A stretch of DNA of 11,255 nt from an uncultured Bacilli bacterium (GTDB lineage: Bacteria; Bacillota_I; Bacilli_A; RF39; UBA660): positions 1 through 11,255 of the forward strand of contig CALVJI010000033.1 in assembly GCA_944332105.1 (NCBI GenBank), read 5' to 3'. Shown one piece after another: positions 1 to 6,939 of this stretch; the first letter of the stretch is position 1, and each line of letters begins with the position of its first letter. A program made the translations under genes and the position numbers. The notes under the pieces were generated by a model. It did no database searches, had not been told where the DNA came from, and saw nothing but the letters and a program-made list of their open reading frames with translations.

Positions 1-1
1 A

Positions 2-241
2 AGTTATGAAGAATTAAAAAAATGGTATTTAATGAGTGGTTTTTCGTTGCGGAAGTTTTTTAATACAAGTGGGAATCTATATAAACAAATGAATTTAAAA
101 GAGAAGTTACCTTTAATGAATGAAGAAGAGCAATTAAAATTATTAAGTAGTAATGGAATGTTAGTGAAAAGACCTTTACTTATTACAGATGAAAAAGTTT
201 TTGTTGGTTTTAAGGAAAGTGAGTATCTTTCTTTATTATGA
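2..241 (+). CDS. ArsC/Spx-family protein (YusI-like), 3' part only
   Basis: The window opens inside this gene; the reading frame is open from base 2 to the TGA at 239-241, giving the last 79 residues. The segment matches the C-terminal half of ArsC/Spx-family thioredoxin-fold proteins: a helix ending in SG, the stretch LRKFFNTSGNLYK, a helix beginning NEEEQ, then NGMLVKRPLL and VGFKE near the end. The Arg-Pro of KRPLL is the conserved cis-proline region of the family. Bacillus YusI, as I recall it, has nearly the same FFNTSG and IKRPL pattern, so it is probably an arsenate-reductase-like redox protein rather than Spx itself. The N-terminal Cys-x-x-Cys region, which would separate these options, lies outside the window. 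An ATG at base 32 is internal and should not be taken as the start. The stop overlaps the next gene's start as ATGA, suggesting translational coupling. Confidence 0.85.
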   Translation, partial: SYEELKKWYLMSGFSLRKFFNTSGNLYKQMNLKEKLPLMNEEEQLKLLSSNGMLVKRPLLITDEKVFVGFKESEYLSLL

Positions 242-909
242 AAGTTGTTTTAGTAACAGGAGCTTCTGGGGGGTTAGGTTATCCTTTATGTGAAGCTTTA
301 TTAGAAAAAGGGTATTTTGTTATTTTACATGGGTTTAAACATATGGAAAAGTTAGAAGACTTACATCAAAGATATTTAAATTCTTCATTATATATTGAAG
401 CTAATTTGAAGGATGAAGAAGAGGTTTTAAAGATTAAAGGATTTTTAAAAGAGAAAGGACTATCCTTAACTGGATTAATTAATAATGCGGCGATTGATCA
501 TGTGAGTGATGTTGAATTAAAAAATGCAGAAAGTTTTATTGAAGTTTTTCGTTTAAATACAATTGCACCTTTTTTACTTATGAAGATTTTTGGTAAGGAA
601 ATTGAAATGAATAAAGGGTTTATTTTAAATATATCTTCTGATAATACGATTGATCAGTTTGATCCAAGAACAATGGAATATGATGTTTCTAAAGCTGGTT
701 TAAATCTTTTGACTCAGGAATTTGCTTTACTTTATCCTAATGCTTGTGTGAATGCGATTTTATTTGGGTGGTTAGATACACCGATGAATGATATTCCCAA
801 TGATGTGAAGAAGTGGTTGGTGTTTGTTCCTTTAGAAAAAGCTGTGGGTAGCATTATAAAATGTATTGAAGAAAAGGAAACTGGAAAATTGGAGGTGATT
901 CGTTCATGA
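238..909 (+). CDS. short-chain dehydrogenase/reductase (SDR)
   Basis: A 223-residue classical SDR, expected to be a soluble NAD(P)-dependent oxidoreductase. The N-terminal Rossmann motif TGASGGLG is at residues 7-14, the NNAA motif at 82-85, the helix Asn at 107 in LNTIAPF, the catalytic Ser at 133-134 (NISSDN), and the Tyr-x3-Lys pair at Tyr148 and Lys152 in EYDVSKAG. All four catalytic positions are present, so it should be active. At 223 residues it is slightly shorter than the usual 240-260. The substrate cannot be read from sequence. It is joined to its neighbours on both sides by 4-bp ATGA overlaps (238-241 and 906-909), which fixes the start and suggests coupled translation with the ArsC-like and YnbB-like proteins. 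The family assignment is firm; any pathway link to those two is inference. Confidence 0.9.
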   Translation: MKVVLVTGASGGLGYPLCEALLEKGYFVILHGFKHMEKLEDLHQRYLNSSLYIEANLKDEEEVLKIKGFLKEKGLSLTGLINNAAIDHVSDVELKNAESFIEVFRLNTIAPFLLMKIFGKEIEMNKGFILNISSDNTIDQFDPRTMEYDVSKAGLNLLTQEFALLYPNACVNAILFGWLDTPMNDIPNDVKKWLVFVPLEKAVGSIIKCIEEKETGKLEVIRS

Positions 910-2168
910 AAAATTATGTGGATTTGGAAGAAGAAACATGGAAACTTTATCAAGAGGCTAGGGTGTCTTTGCAAGATAAATTTTGTGAGTTGGATAGAAT
1001 TTGTGTAGAGAATACGGCGAAGGTTTTGGCTGCTTTTTGGGCTAATCATGTTAGTGAAAGTCATTTTGGAAGTACAACTGGATATGGCTATGACGATGCT
1101 GGACGGGATGTCATTGAACGGGTTTATGCCCAGATTTTTGGAGCAGAAGATGCTTTAGTACGTACGCAGTTTATATCAGGATCGCATGCGCTTTCAAAAA
1201 CACTTTTTGGAATTTTGCGACCAGGAGATCTTTTATTATCGATTAGCGGGACTCCTTATGACACTTTACACGAAGTTATTGGGATTATTGATAATCCGAG
1301 TTCTTTGAAATCTTTTGGCGTTTTATATGATGAAATTTCCTTAGCGAATGATGATTTTGATGAAGAAAAGATTGTTGATTATTTAAAGTCTCATTTGGTT
1401 AAGGTTGTTGAAATTCAAAGAAGTAAAGGTTATTCTAGCCGCAAGAGCATATCTATTGATAAATGTCAAAAAATTATTGCTAAAATAAAAGAAGTTTCTC
1501 CTAAAACGATTGTAATGGTTGATAATTGTTATTGTGAATTTGTTGGTGTTTTGGAACCAACAGAAGTGGGCGCGGATGTTGTAGTCGGTTCTTTAATTAA
1601 AAATTTAGGAGGAGGACTTGCACCTAACGGGGGATATGTTGTTGGAAAAAAAGAAATTATTCAGTTGGTGGCAGAAGCGCTTACATTACCGGGTGAGGGG
1701 CGTGACGTTGGGCCAACCCTTGGAGTCAATAAAGCTTTTTTACAAGGCATATTCATGGCTCCTCAAGTTGTACGGGATGCTTTGAAAACCAATTGTTTAG
1801 CCAGTTATTTATTAGATAAATTAGGTTATCAAGTAGAGCCTAGTCTTTTGGAAGAAAGAGTGGATATTGTTTTGACCATTTTGTTTGGTAATAAAAAGGA
1901 TATGTGCCTTTATTGTGAGGGAATTCAAGCAGGTAGTCCTATTGACTCTTTTGTTAAACCTATTCCAGTAGATATGCCAGGATATCAAGATCAAGTGATT
2001 ATGGCGGCTGGTGCTTTTACCCAAGGATCTAGTATCGAATTATCGTGCGATGGACCGATTCGTGAGCCTTATTTGGCTTATCAACAAGGAGGACTTACTT
2101 TTGAATCCGGAGCAATTGGTGTCTTAAAAGCGGTGGATAAGATTATTAAAGCAAGAAAGGAAGATTAA
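906..2168 (+). CDS. ynbB: YnbB-type PLP enzyme (methionine gamma-lyase / aluminum-resistance family)
   Basis: A 420-residue protein matching the Met_gamma_lyase family (PF06838; Bacillus YnbB is of similar length). These are fold-type I PLP proteins related to cystathionine/methionine lyases, probably acting on sulfur amino acids in the cytosol; the physiological reaction is not well established. Visible motifs are GYGYDDAGRD (residues 59-68), SGSHA (91-95), the PLP-ring Asp206 in VDNCYCEF, the presumed PLP Lys232 in SLIKNLGGG, APNGGYVVG (239-247), and GEGRDVGPTLG about 30 residues later. All expected cofactor contacts appear intact. The start ATG at 906 overlaps the SDR stop as ATGA. In Bacillus ynbB lies near hflX and glnR, so this SDR/ArsC-like context differs. 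The family call is strong; annotations such as aluminum resistance are inherited names rather than evidence of function. Confidence 0.92.
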   Translation: MKNYVDLEEETWKLYQEARVSLQDKFCELDRICVENTAKVLAAFWANHVSESHFGSTTGYGYDDAGRDVIERVYAQIFGAEDALVRTQFISGSHALSKTLFGILRPGDLLLSISGTPYDTLHEVIGIIDNPSSLKSFGVLYDEISLANDDFDEEKIVDYLKSHLVKVVEIQRSKGYSSRKSISIDKCQKIIAKIKEVSPKTIVMVDNCYCEFVGVLEPTEVGADVVVGSLIKNLGGGLAPNGGYVVGKKEIIQLVAEALTLPGEGRDVGPTLGVNKAFLQGIFMAPQVVRDALKTNCLASYLLDKLGYQVEPSLLEERVDIVLTILFGNKKDMCLYCEGIQAGSPIDSFVKPIPVDMPGYQDQVIMAAGAFTQGSSIELSCDGPIREPYLAYQQGGLTFESGAIGVLKAVDKIIKARKED

Positions 2169-2171
2169 ATA

Positions 2172-2417
2172 ATGCAAGATACGTTTTATTTAGAAACCGA
2201 TGAAGGGACAGTAGAGTGTGCTGTAATTACGACTCTTTTTGATGAAGAACGTAAGAAAAATTATGTAGTATATGAGTATGTTAATCCGAAAAGTGAAGAT
2301 ATTTATGTTTCTTCTTATGATTTAGATGATGAAACGCATACTTTAGAGGATGTTTCAGAAGAAGAAATTAAAGAAATTGCTGCTTTATTAGAAAGTGATT
2401 ATACAGATGACGAGTAG
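2172..2417 (+). CDS. DUF1292 (YrzB/UPF0473-type) protein
   Basis: An 81-residue, strongly acidic small protein. It begins with a beta-strand pattern over TFYLETDEGTVECAV, continues with DEERKKNYVVYEYVNPKSEDIYVSSYD, and ends in an acidic helix (VSEEEIKEIAALLES). This layout is that of the DUF1292 family, small cytosolic Firmicutes proteins of unknown function that in Bacillus lie next to the Holliday-junction resolvase yrrK. No resolvase is present here, so the location is unusual. A good Shine-Dalgarno GGAAG (2159-2163) stands 8 nt before the ATG. The last 11 bases overlap the following transglycosylase-like gene, whose ATG lies inside its final codons. Family membership is likely; no function can be assigned. 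Confidence 0.82.
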   Translation: MQDTFYLETDEGTVECAVITTLFDEERKKNYVVYEYVNPKSEDIYVSSYDLDDETHTLEDVSEEEIKEIAALLESDYTDDE

Positions 2418-3591
2418 AGTAGAGCTAGCGACCCAGCGGAAAGTTTTGGAAGGGTTAAAAAAATATACTCATGGAAATTTATCTTCAATTGAGTTTGTTT
2501 CTTCAAATATTATTCGCGTGAATCATCGGCATTTTTATTATCAAGTAGAAGGAGATATTGTTCATATTAAGCCAATTAGTTATTCACGGCCTTTAAAAAA
2601 AGAGACGAGAAAACTTCGAAGTAATCATGGTAAAGCTACGGTTTTAGATGGAACATTGCCTTTTTTTAAGATGGCTTTTCTGACAATTGGTTTAACGGTT
2701 TCGATTTCTGTAGCTGAACAAGAGCGGAATGTTTCTTTAGAGAATCTAACCCCTTATCAAGTAGAAATGGATGTGCCTACTGAAACGATGAGTGCACGAG
2801 AGTGGCCTAGCGAGAGTGAAACTGTGACTAACTCATTAGAGTCTCAAGAAGTTATTTCTCTAAGTTTGGATGAAATGGATGAAGCAGGGTTTGCTAAGAA
2901 GGATGAAACCATTCGTTTATTTGGTTCAGCGATTTTTTCTTATGCCGAACGTTATGGGATTGACACGAATTTAATGGTGGCTTTGTTTACGCAAGAAAGA
3001 AGTAATGATCCTAATGATATTGGATATGCTAATGTCGGGCAGTTAACGAATGCTTTATGTGGGGAAAAGATTGTCGTGCCTGTTTATAAGAACGGTGCAG
3101 TAGTTAAACAAGATGCTTTTTTTCTATTGCCGCCTTGTTATAATGATTATCCTTTAGAAGATTTAGAGACGATGGGTACTTTTCCTAAGTTTTCCGCAGC
3201 TGAGAGGCAAGTTATAACAGAAGCTATTTCTTTAAAAAAGGAAGGTTTTACTATTTTAAAAATTGGAGATGTCAAGAAGAATTCCGAGTTAAATATACAG
3301 ATTTCTTGTGCTTATTTTGGATATTTAAAAGAAAAGAAACAGGACCTTATTCCAGCTTTAGCTTCCTATAATTTTGGTTATCCTACTGCTTCTCGTTTTA
3401 CCAATGAAGAGATGGTACAAGGCGAGGTTTTTGGAGTGGATGATCCTTTATATATAACGCACGTCCTTCGGTATTTAACCAATGATGAGCTTAGTAATGG
3501 TCTAGTGATTTTTTATAATACGTCAGAAGGAGTAAAGGAATGCCATTATTCTTTTGAGGTTCTTTATGAAAAAAATAGTCATACTTTATGA
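2407..3591 (+). CDS. membrane-anchored lytic transglycosylase-like protein with a domain insertion
   Basis: A 394-residue protein if started at the ATG at 2407; an in-frame GTG at 2395 would add four residues. Residues 1-75 are basic and probably cytosolic, followed by one hydrophobic segment at about 83-102, a Ser/Glu/Thr-rich linker to about 160, and an SLT-like domain. That domain shows YGIDTNLMVALFTQERS with the candidate catalytic Glu at 197, then NVGQLTN in place of the GLMQ motif, NSELNIQISCAYFGYL in place of the N-x-R-x-G-x-x-Y-L helix, and ALASYNFG in place of the AYNxG motif. About 75 residues containing two Cys (218, 244) separate the GQL and NIQ motifs, more than usual; a third Cys (301) follows. 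The expected role is peptidoglycan cleavage outside the membrane. It overlaps both neighbours (11 and 26 bp). Divergence makes activity uncertain; the fold call rests on four ordered motifs. Confidence 0.7.
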   Translation: MTSRVELATQRKVLEGLKKYTHGNLSSIEFVSSNIIRVNHRHFYYQVEGDIVHIKPISYSRPLKKETRKLRSNHGKATVLDGTLPFFKMAFLTIGLTVSISVAEQERNVSLENLTPYQVEMDVPTETMSAREWPSESETVTNSLESQEVISLSLDEMDEAGFAKKDETIRLFGSAIFSYAERYGIDTNLMVALFTQERSNDPNDIGYANVGQLTNALCGEKIVVPVYKNGAVVKQDAFFLLPPCYNDYPLEDLETMGTFPKFSAAERQVITEAISLKKEGFTILKIGDVKKNSELNIQISCAYFGYLKEKKQDLIPALASYNFGYPTASRFTNEEMVQGEVFGVDDPLYITHVLRYLTNDELSNGLVIFYNTSEGVKECHYSFEVLYEKNSHTL

Positions 3592-4225
3592 AGATAAAGA
3601 TCTTATTGCAGTTTCAAAGCCTGCTAAGTTATTAACGATTCGTACCGATAAAGAAAAAACGCATACTTTGTATCAAGAAGTAAGTGCTTATGTTAAAAAA
3701 CAACATCCTAAAAATAAAGTTTTTATAGTTCATCGGCTTGACCGGGATACTTCAGGGATTGTTGTTTTTGCTAAAAATGAAAAAATGAAACAAATTTTAC
3801 AAGCAGAGTGGCAAGAAAGAGCTTTAGCGCGTGAGTATATCGCGATTGTTACTGGAGCTATGCCGATGAAAAAAGGAATAATAAAGAACTATTTATATGA
3901 AGATAAAACTTTGTATGTACGGGCGACGAGTGATCCGAGTCGTGGTAAACTCGCGATTACAGAATACGAGGTTTTAGCTAAAAATAAGAAGTATTCTTTA
4001 GTTAAAATCCATATTAAAACGGGACGTAAGAATCAGATTCGGGTACATTTAAAAGATTTGGGGTATCCTATTGTTGGCGACAAGAAATATGGAGATAAAA
4101 AAACTTCCGCTGGTAGGCTTTTGTTACACGCTTCTTATTTAAAGCTACTATTACCTAATGGTAAAGTGCTTGAAATTACAGCGAAATTGCCAAAGGAAAT
4201 GCAAATGTTTGAAGAAAAGAGTTGA
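3566..4225 (+). CDS. RluA-family pseudouridine synthase, no S4 domain
   Basis: A 219-residue RNA pseudouridine synthase, which would isomerise uridines in rRNA or tRNA. It begins directly with the catalytic domain (ILYEDKDLIAVSKPAKLL), has HRLDRDTSG at residues 56-64 with catalytic Asp59, and TGRKNQIRVHL near residue 155, the equivalent of the family's TGRTHQIRVH. There is no N-terminal S4 RNA-binding domain, as in the short RluA/RluC-like members; the target site cannot be read from sequence. I chose the ATG at 3566 because GAGG (3556-3559) sits 6 nt upstream. A TTG at 3554 is in frame but would include that Shine-Dalgarno inside the gene. The start overlaps the preceding gene by 26 bp and the RluB-family gene begins 4 bp after the stop. 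Confidence 0.9.
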   Translation: MKKIVILYEDKDLIAVSKPAKLLTIRTDKEKTHTLYQEVSAYVKKQHPKNKVFIVHRLDRDTSGIVVFAKNEKMKQILQAEWQERALAREYIAIVTGAMPMKKGIIKNYLYEDKTLYVRATSDPSRGKLAITEYEVLAKNKKYSLVKIHIKTGRKNQIRVHLKDLGYPIVGDKKYGDKKTSAGRLLLHASYLKLLLPNGKVLEITAKLPKEMQMFEEKS

Positions 4226-4229
4226 TAGG

Positions 4230-4943
4230 ATGGAACGATTACAAAAGGTAATTGCACAGGCAGGGCTTTGTTCACGAAGAAAAGCTGAAGAATTGATTTT
4301 GCAAGGAAAAGTTAAAGTGAATAATAAAGTGGTTTTGGAGTTAGGAACTAAAGTTTCTTCTGATGATACGATCGAAGTAAATGGTAAGGTGATCGCTCAT
4401 GCCGAAGAAAAAGAGTATTATTTGTTATATAAGCCTGAGAAGACTATTTCTAGTGCTTTTGATGAAAAAGGACGAACGACTGTGCTTGATTTAGTACCTT
4501 CTAAGGGAAGAATTTATCCGGTTGGAAGATTAGATTATGATACTTCTGGGGTTTTACTTTTAACTAATGATGGCGAATTTGCTCATATTATGATGCATCC
4601 TAGAAATAAAATTACTAAGCTCTATCGAGCAAAAGTCGCGGGTATTTTAAGTGTTCAAGAAATAAAAAGTTTAAAAAAAGGTTTGGTTATAGAAGGAAGA
4701 AAAGTACTACCTACCTATGTTAAAGTAAAAAAAGTGAATAAAGAGACACAGACAACAACTCTTTATATAGAGATTGTGGAAGGCCGTAATCACATTGTGA
4801 AAAAAATGATGGAAGCCTTAGGTCATAAGGTTTTAACTTTAAAAAGGGAAAGAGTCGCTTTTTTCGATTTGGAAGGACTCAAAAAAGGTGAGTATCGACC
4901 TTTAACGATTAAAGAAATCAAAAAAATTTATGCATTAAAATAG
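4230..4943 (+). CDS. rluB: RsuA/RluB-family rRNA pseudouridine synthase
   Basis: A 237-residue protein with an N-terminal S4 RNA-binding domain (residues 1-50: MERLQKVIAQAGLCSRRKAEELI and GKVKVN) followed by the RsuA/RluB catalytic domain: YYLLYKP (63-69), VGRLDYDTSGVLLLTNDG (98-115) with catalytic Asp102, and EGRNHIVKKMMEALGHKV (184-201). By family it should modify 23S rRNA, as RluB does at helix 80, but RsuA or RluE specificity cannot be excluded. The frame is open further upstream to 4158, inside the preceding gene; the ATG at 4230 is right because the S4 domain begins there and family members start the same way. It is the last gene of the run and its TAG stop is the first three bases of the terminator stem. 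Confidence 0.92.
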   Translation: MERLQKVIAQAGLCSRRKAEELILQGKVKVNNKVVLELGTKVSSDDTIEVNGKVIAHAEEKEYYLLYKPEKTISSAFDEKGRTTVLDLVPSKGRIYPVGRLDYDTSGVLLLTNDGEFAHIMMHPRNKITKLYRAKVAGILSVQEIKSLKKGLVIEGRKVLPTYVKVKKVNKETQTTTLYIEIVEGRNHIVKKMMEALGHKVLTLKRERVAFFDLEGLKKGEYRPLTIKEIKKIYALK

Positions 4944-4964
4944 CTGCTTATTTTTAAGCAGCTA
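4941..4964. terminator. bidirectional terminator between convergent rluB and ferredoxin genes
   Basis: TAGCTGCTTA (4941-4950) and TAAGCAGCTA (4955-4964) form a perfect 10-bp stem with a TTTT loop. Read on the minus strand it is followed by TTTTAATGC and further T runs; on the plus strand the trailing T run (4971-4974) is weaker. The stem contains the rluB stop codon, the ferredoxin stop (4954-4956) starts in the loop, and the last codons of the ferredoxin gene form the other arm. Confidence 0.8.
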
Positions 4965-5193
4965 AATCATTTTCATCCACTTCTTCTTGAGAAGTTTCAA
5001 CACTTGTTTCTTCAACACTAATAATGCCGATTGGGCACGCGTCAATCGCTTCTTGTAAGCTTTTAGACTCTAAATTTTCTTCACTAATTACATGTGAAAA
5101 ACCATCTTCATTGAATCCAAAATGTTCTGGATCTACTCCGACGCAAGCTCCACAACCAATACATTGATCTGTTAGAACTGTAATTTTTTTCAT
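4954..5193 (-). CDS. fer: [4Fe-4S] ferredoxin
   Basis: A 79-residue acidic ferredoxin, an electron carrier in the cytosol. Cys11, Cys14 and Cys17 form CIGCGAC, and Cys53 lies in DACPIGII, which together ligate one [4Fe-4S] cluster. The spacing and the VGVDPEHFGFNEDGFSHV stretch match the single-cluster monocluster ferredoxins of Firmicutes such as Bacillus Fer. The last 20 residues (EETSVETSQEEVDENDLAA) are a disordered acidic tail. On the minus strand the ATG is preceded by GGTGATGAATTT, with GGTG as a modest Shine-Dalgarno, and by a good promoter. It is a single-gene unit, convergent with rluB and divergent from the gene at 5304. Which reductase it serves is not shown here. Confidence 0.93.
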   Translation of the reverse strand: MKKITVLTDQCIGCGACVGVDPEHFGFNEDGFSHVISEENLESKSLQEAIDACPIGIISVEETSVETSQEEVDENDLAA

Positions 5194-5211
5194 AAATTCA
5201 TCACCACTTTC

Positions 5212-5241
5212 ATTATAACCTTAAAAAGTTTTAAAAATCAA
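5212..5241 (-). promoter_or_regulatory. ferredoxin promoter
   Basis: On the minus strand, TTGATT (5241-5236), an 18-nt spacer and a perfect TATAAT (5217-5212) precede the ferredoxin start by 18 nt. This fits a vegetative sigma-A promoter with a short leader. Confidence 0.65.
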
Positions 5242-5254
5242 TAAAATATTTCTA

Positions 5255-5281
5255 TTCAAAAAAGTCAAAATATGTTATATT
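5255..5281 (+). promoter_or_regulatory. extended -10 promoter for the gene at 5304
   Basis: TGTTATATT (5273-5281) is an extended -10 (TG-N-TATATT). Upstream TTCAAA (5255-5260) is a poor -35 with only a 15-nt spacer, so recognition would depend on the TG. The Shine-Dalgarno AAAGGA (5289-5294) lies 9 nt before the ATG at 5304. Confidence 0.5.
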
Positions 5282-5303
5282 TAGTATGAAAGGATGCTAA
5301 AAT

Positions 5304-6182
5304 ATGAAGACAAGAGTAAATAAGTATTATGAAGAATCATCTAAAGAGGCTCCTAGACGCACTACAAAAAATACAGAATTGTATGAAGAAATTAAAAAAA
5401 GTGAAATAGAAAATTTTGATATTGGAAGCAATGCTAAGGTTATTGGAAATAATGAAGCACAGATTGATATCAATAAATTAAAAGATATTTTAGAAAAGAA
5501 TTATCAAGAAGTTCCAAAGCGTCGTTCTTTAAAGCTCGATAAAATAGAAGAGGAAGAAATTGAATTAGAAAAAACAAGAGAATATGATATTAATGCGATT
5601 TTGGAAAAAGCACGAGCAGAAAAAGAAGAAGATTATCAAAGTGAACGATTAAAGAAAATTCGGGATACGCAGTATGACATTTTAAAAACTTTGGAAGATC
5701 CACAAGAAGAGCCAAAAAAGAGTGCTTCAGAAAAAGCAAAAGAAGAATTATTAGATTTGATTCAAACTATTAATTTAAATGAGACACAAAGTAAAACTTT
5801 GAAAGCTTTAGCTAAGGAAGAGCCTCCTCGTGAAGAAGTAGAGGATGAAGAAGACGATTTAGATCCACTAGATATTTTACAAGAACTTAAAGGTGATGAA
5901 AATACGGTTGTAGCTGGGGCTAAAGAAATGGAAGAAAAATTAGAAGAAGCTAAGAAAAAACAAGAGAAAGAAGAAATTAATGAAGCCTTAGATGAAGATT
6001 TAGATAACTCTTTTTATACCAATAGCTTGTCTTTTAGTAAAAATGATTTTGCTACCTTTGATGATATAGAAGATGGTAAAGGAAAAATTGTAATTCGAAT
6101 TTTAATTTTTTTAATTGTAATCGCGATTATCGCGGGACTAGTTATTTTTTTGAATGATTTTTTGAATTTAGGGTGGTTTTAG
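5304..6182 (+). CDS. acidic tail-anchored membrane protein of unknown function
   Basis: I do not recognise a family. The 292 residues are mostly charged and rich in Glu and Lys, with long stretches likely to form helices or coiled coils (about 75-130 and 205-230) and an acidic linker at 173-190 (EEPPREEVEDEEDDLDPLD). Conserved-looking islands are an N-terminal RVNKYYEESS, REYDINAILEKARAEKEEDY (92-111), IRDTQYDILKTL (119-130), and NSFYTNSLSFSKNDFATFDDIED (235-257) just before the membrane. One transmembrane segment lies at about 262-283, followed by only nine residues. There is no signal peptide, so the bulk is expected in the cytosol with the C-terminus across the membrane. It has its own promoter and ends at a terminator, so it is transcribed alone. 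Its shape resembles membrane tethers or division and envelope adaptors, but no function can be assigned. Confidence 0.85.
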   Translation: MKTRVNKYYEESSKEAPRRTTKNTELYEEIKKSEIENFDIGSNAKVIGNNEAQIDINKLKDILEKNYQEVPKRRSLKLDKIEEEEIELEKTREYDINAILEKARAEKEEDYQSERLKKIRDTQYDILKTLEDPQEEPKKSASEKAKEELLDLIQTINLNETQSKTLKALAKEEPPREEVEDEEDDLDPLDILQELKGDENTVVAGAKEMEEKLEEAKKKQEKEEINEALDEDLDNSFYTNSLSFSKNDFATFDDIEDGKGKIVIRILIFLIVIAIIAGLVIFLNDFLNLGWF

Positions 6183-6212
6183 AAGAAAATGAAATAGACA
6201 TTTTCTTTTTTT
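6183..6212 (+). terminator. intrinsic terminator between the tail-anchored gene and yunB
   Basis: AGAAAATG (6184-6191) pairs with CATTTTCT (6199-6206) around a 7-nt loop AAATAGA; one or two more A-T pairs extend the base. Seven T residues (6206-6212) follow. The stem begins directly at the TAG stop (6180-6182), and the T run abuts the yunB -10 element. Confidence 0.75.
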
Positions 6213-6220
6213 CATATAAT
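6213..6220 (+). promoter_or_regulatory. sigma-E-like -10 element for yunB (leaderless)
   Basis: CATATAAT (6213-6220) ends 5 nt before the yunB ATG, so a transcript would start at or within a base or two of the ATG and have no Shine-Dalgarno. CATATAAT resembles the mother-cell sigma-E -10 (CATACAnT as I recall it) as well as a vegetative TATAAT. There is no clear -35; the region that would hold it is the terminator loop and arm (GAAATAGA, 6191-6198). The sigma assignment is inference, supported by the matching element at yutH. Confidence 0.5.
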
Positions 6221-6225
6221 GAAAT

Positions 6226-6933
6226 ATGAAATGTAAGAAGAAAAGAAAAACTTTGTTAATTTTTGTCTTGATTAGTATTTTAGGAGGATTTATTTATCTC
6301 TTTTTTTGGTATAATCGTACGGCTTCTCCTAAAATTGTTTATGTCGCGGAAAGTCAATTACAGAAATTTGTAGATATTGTGGCGAGTGACTTTCAAGTCT
6401 TTTTAAATACAAATGAAGAAGCAAATAATTATTTAAAAATCACTAAAAATGATCAAGGAGAAATTGTGACAGTTGATTATGAAATGAGTGAAATTTATGC
6501 CTTAGCTTCAAAATTGACAGAGTTTTTACAAAATTCTTTAAAAGATAGTAGTGCTTTAGCTCAGGAGTTAGATTTATATGTACCTAGTACTTCTTTAAAT
6601 CAAATGGTTTTAAGTGTGCCACTTGGTATTGTTAGTGATTCGCCATTTTTAGCAAATTTAGGGCCAAAAGTATATGTTGGTGTGCATTTTTTAGATAGTG
6701 TTTTTACCAATGTTAAAACAAGGATTACAGATTATGGAATTAATAATGCTTTGTTAGAAATTTATTTACAAGTTACTATTTCTTATGAGATTATTTTGCC
6801 GGTGACGGCTCATAAAGAAACTTTAGAATACGAGTTACTTATTGATGCGGGACTTATTCAAGGAAAAGTGCCTAATTGGTACGCTAATTCTTTTGAAACA
6901 CAAAGTGCATTCTTAGAACTTCCTTTTGCATGA
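6226..6933 (+). CDS. yunB: sporulation protein YunB
   Basis: A 235-residue protein matching the YunB family (PF09560), made in the mother cell in Bacillus under sigma-E; its molecular role is not known. Basic residues MKCKKKRKT precede one transmembrane segment (about 9-28), so most of the protein is extracytoplasmic. Family signatures are SLNQMVLSVPLGIVSDSPFLANLGPKVYV (123-151), an FTNVKTRITDYGINNALLEIYL block (160-181), IILPV (189-193) and QGKVPNWY (212-219). The start is fixed by an in-frame TGA at 6220-6222 immediately upstream and by the membrane segment, yet no Shine-Dalgarno is present: the promoter-like CATATAAT ends 5 nt before the ATG. An AGGAGG inside the gene at about 6282 has no useful start after it. 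The next gene begins 40 bp downstream with its own promoter. Confidence 0.9.
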   Translation: MKCKKKRKTLLIFVLISILGGFIYLFFWYNRTASPKIVYVAESQLQKFVDIVASDFQVFLNTNEEANNYLKITKNDQGEIVTVDYEMSEIYALASKLTEFLQNSLKDSSALAQELDLYVPSTSLNQMVLSVPLGIVSDSPFLANLGPKVYVGVHFLDSVFTNVKTRITDYGINNALLEIYLQVTISYEIILPVTAHKETLEYELLIDAGLIQGKVPNWYANSFETQSAFLELPFA

Positions 6934-6939
6934 TTTTTG

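Noticed and set aside
732..1064. 110-residue minus-strand open frame
   Set aside because: It lies fully across the SDR and YnbB-like genes, which have strong family motifs on the plus strand, and its translation resembles no protein I know.
3554..3565. TTG start for the RluA-family gene
   Set aside because: The GAGG Shine-Dalgarno for the ATG at 3566 would then be inside the gene, and the family begins naturally at MKKIVILYEDKD.
4158..4229. Longer N-terminus for the RluB-family gene
   Set aside because: The extra residues are out-of-frame reading of the RluA gene end; the S4 domain begins at the ATG at 4230.
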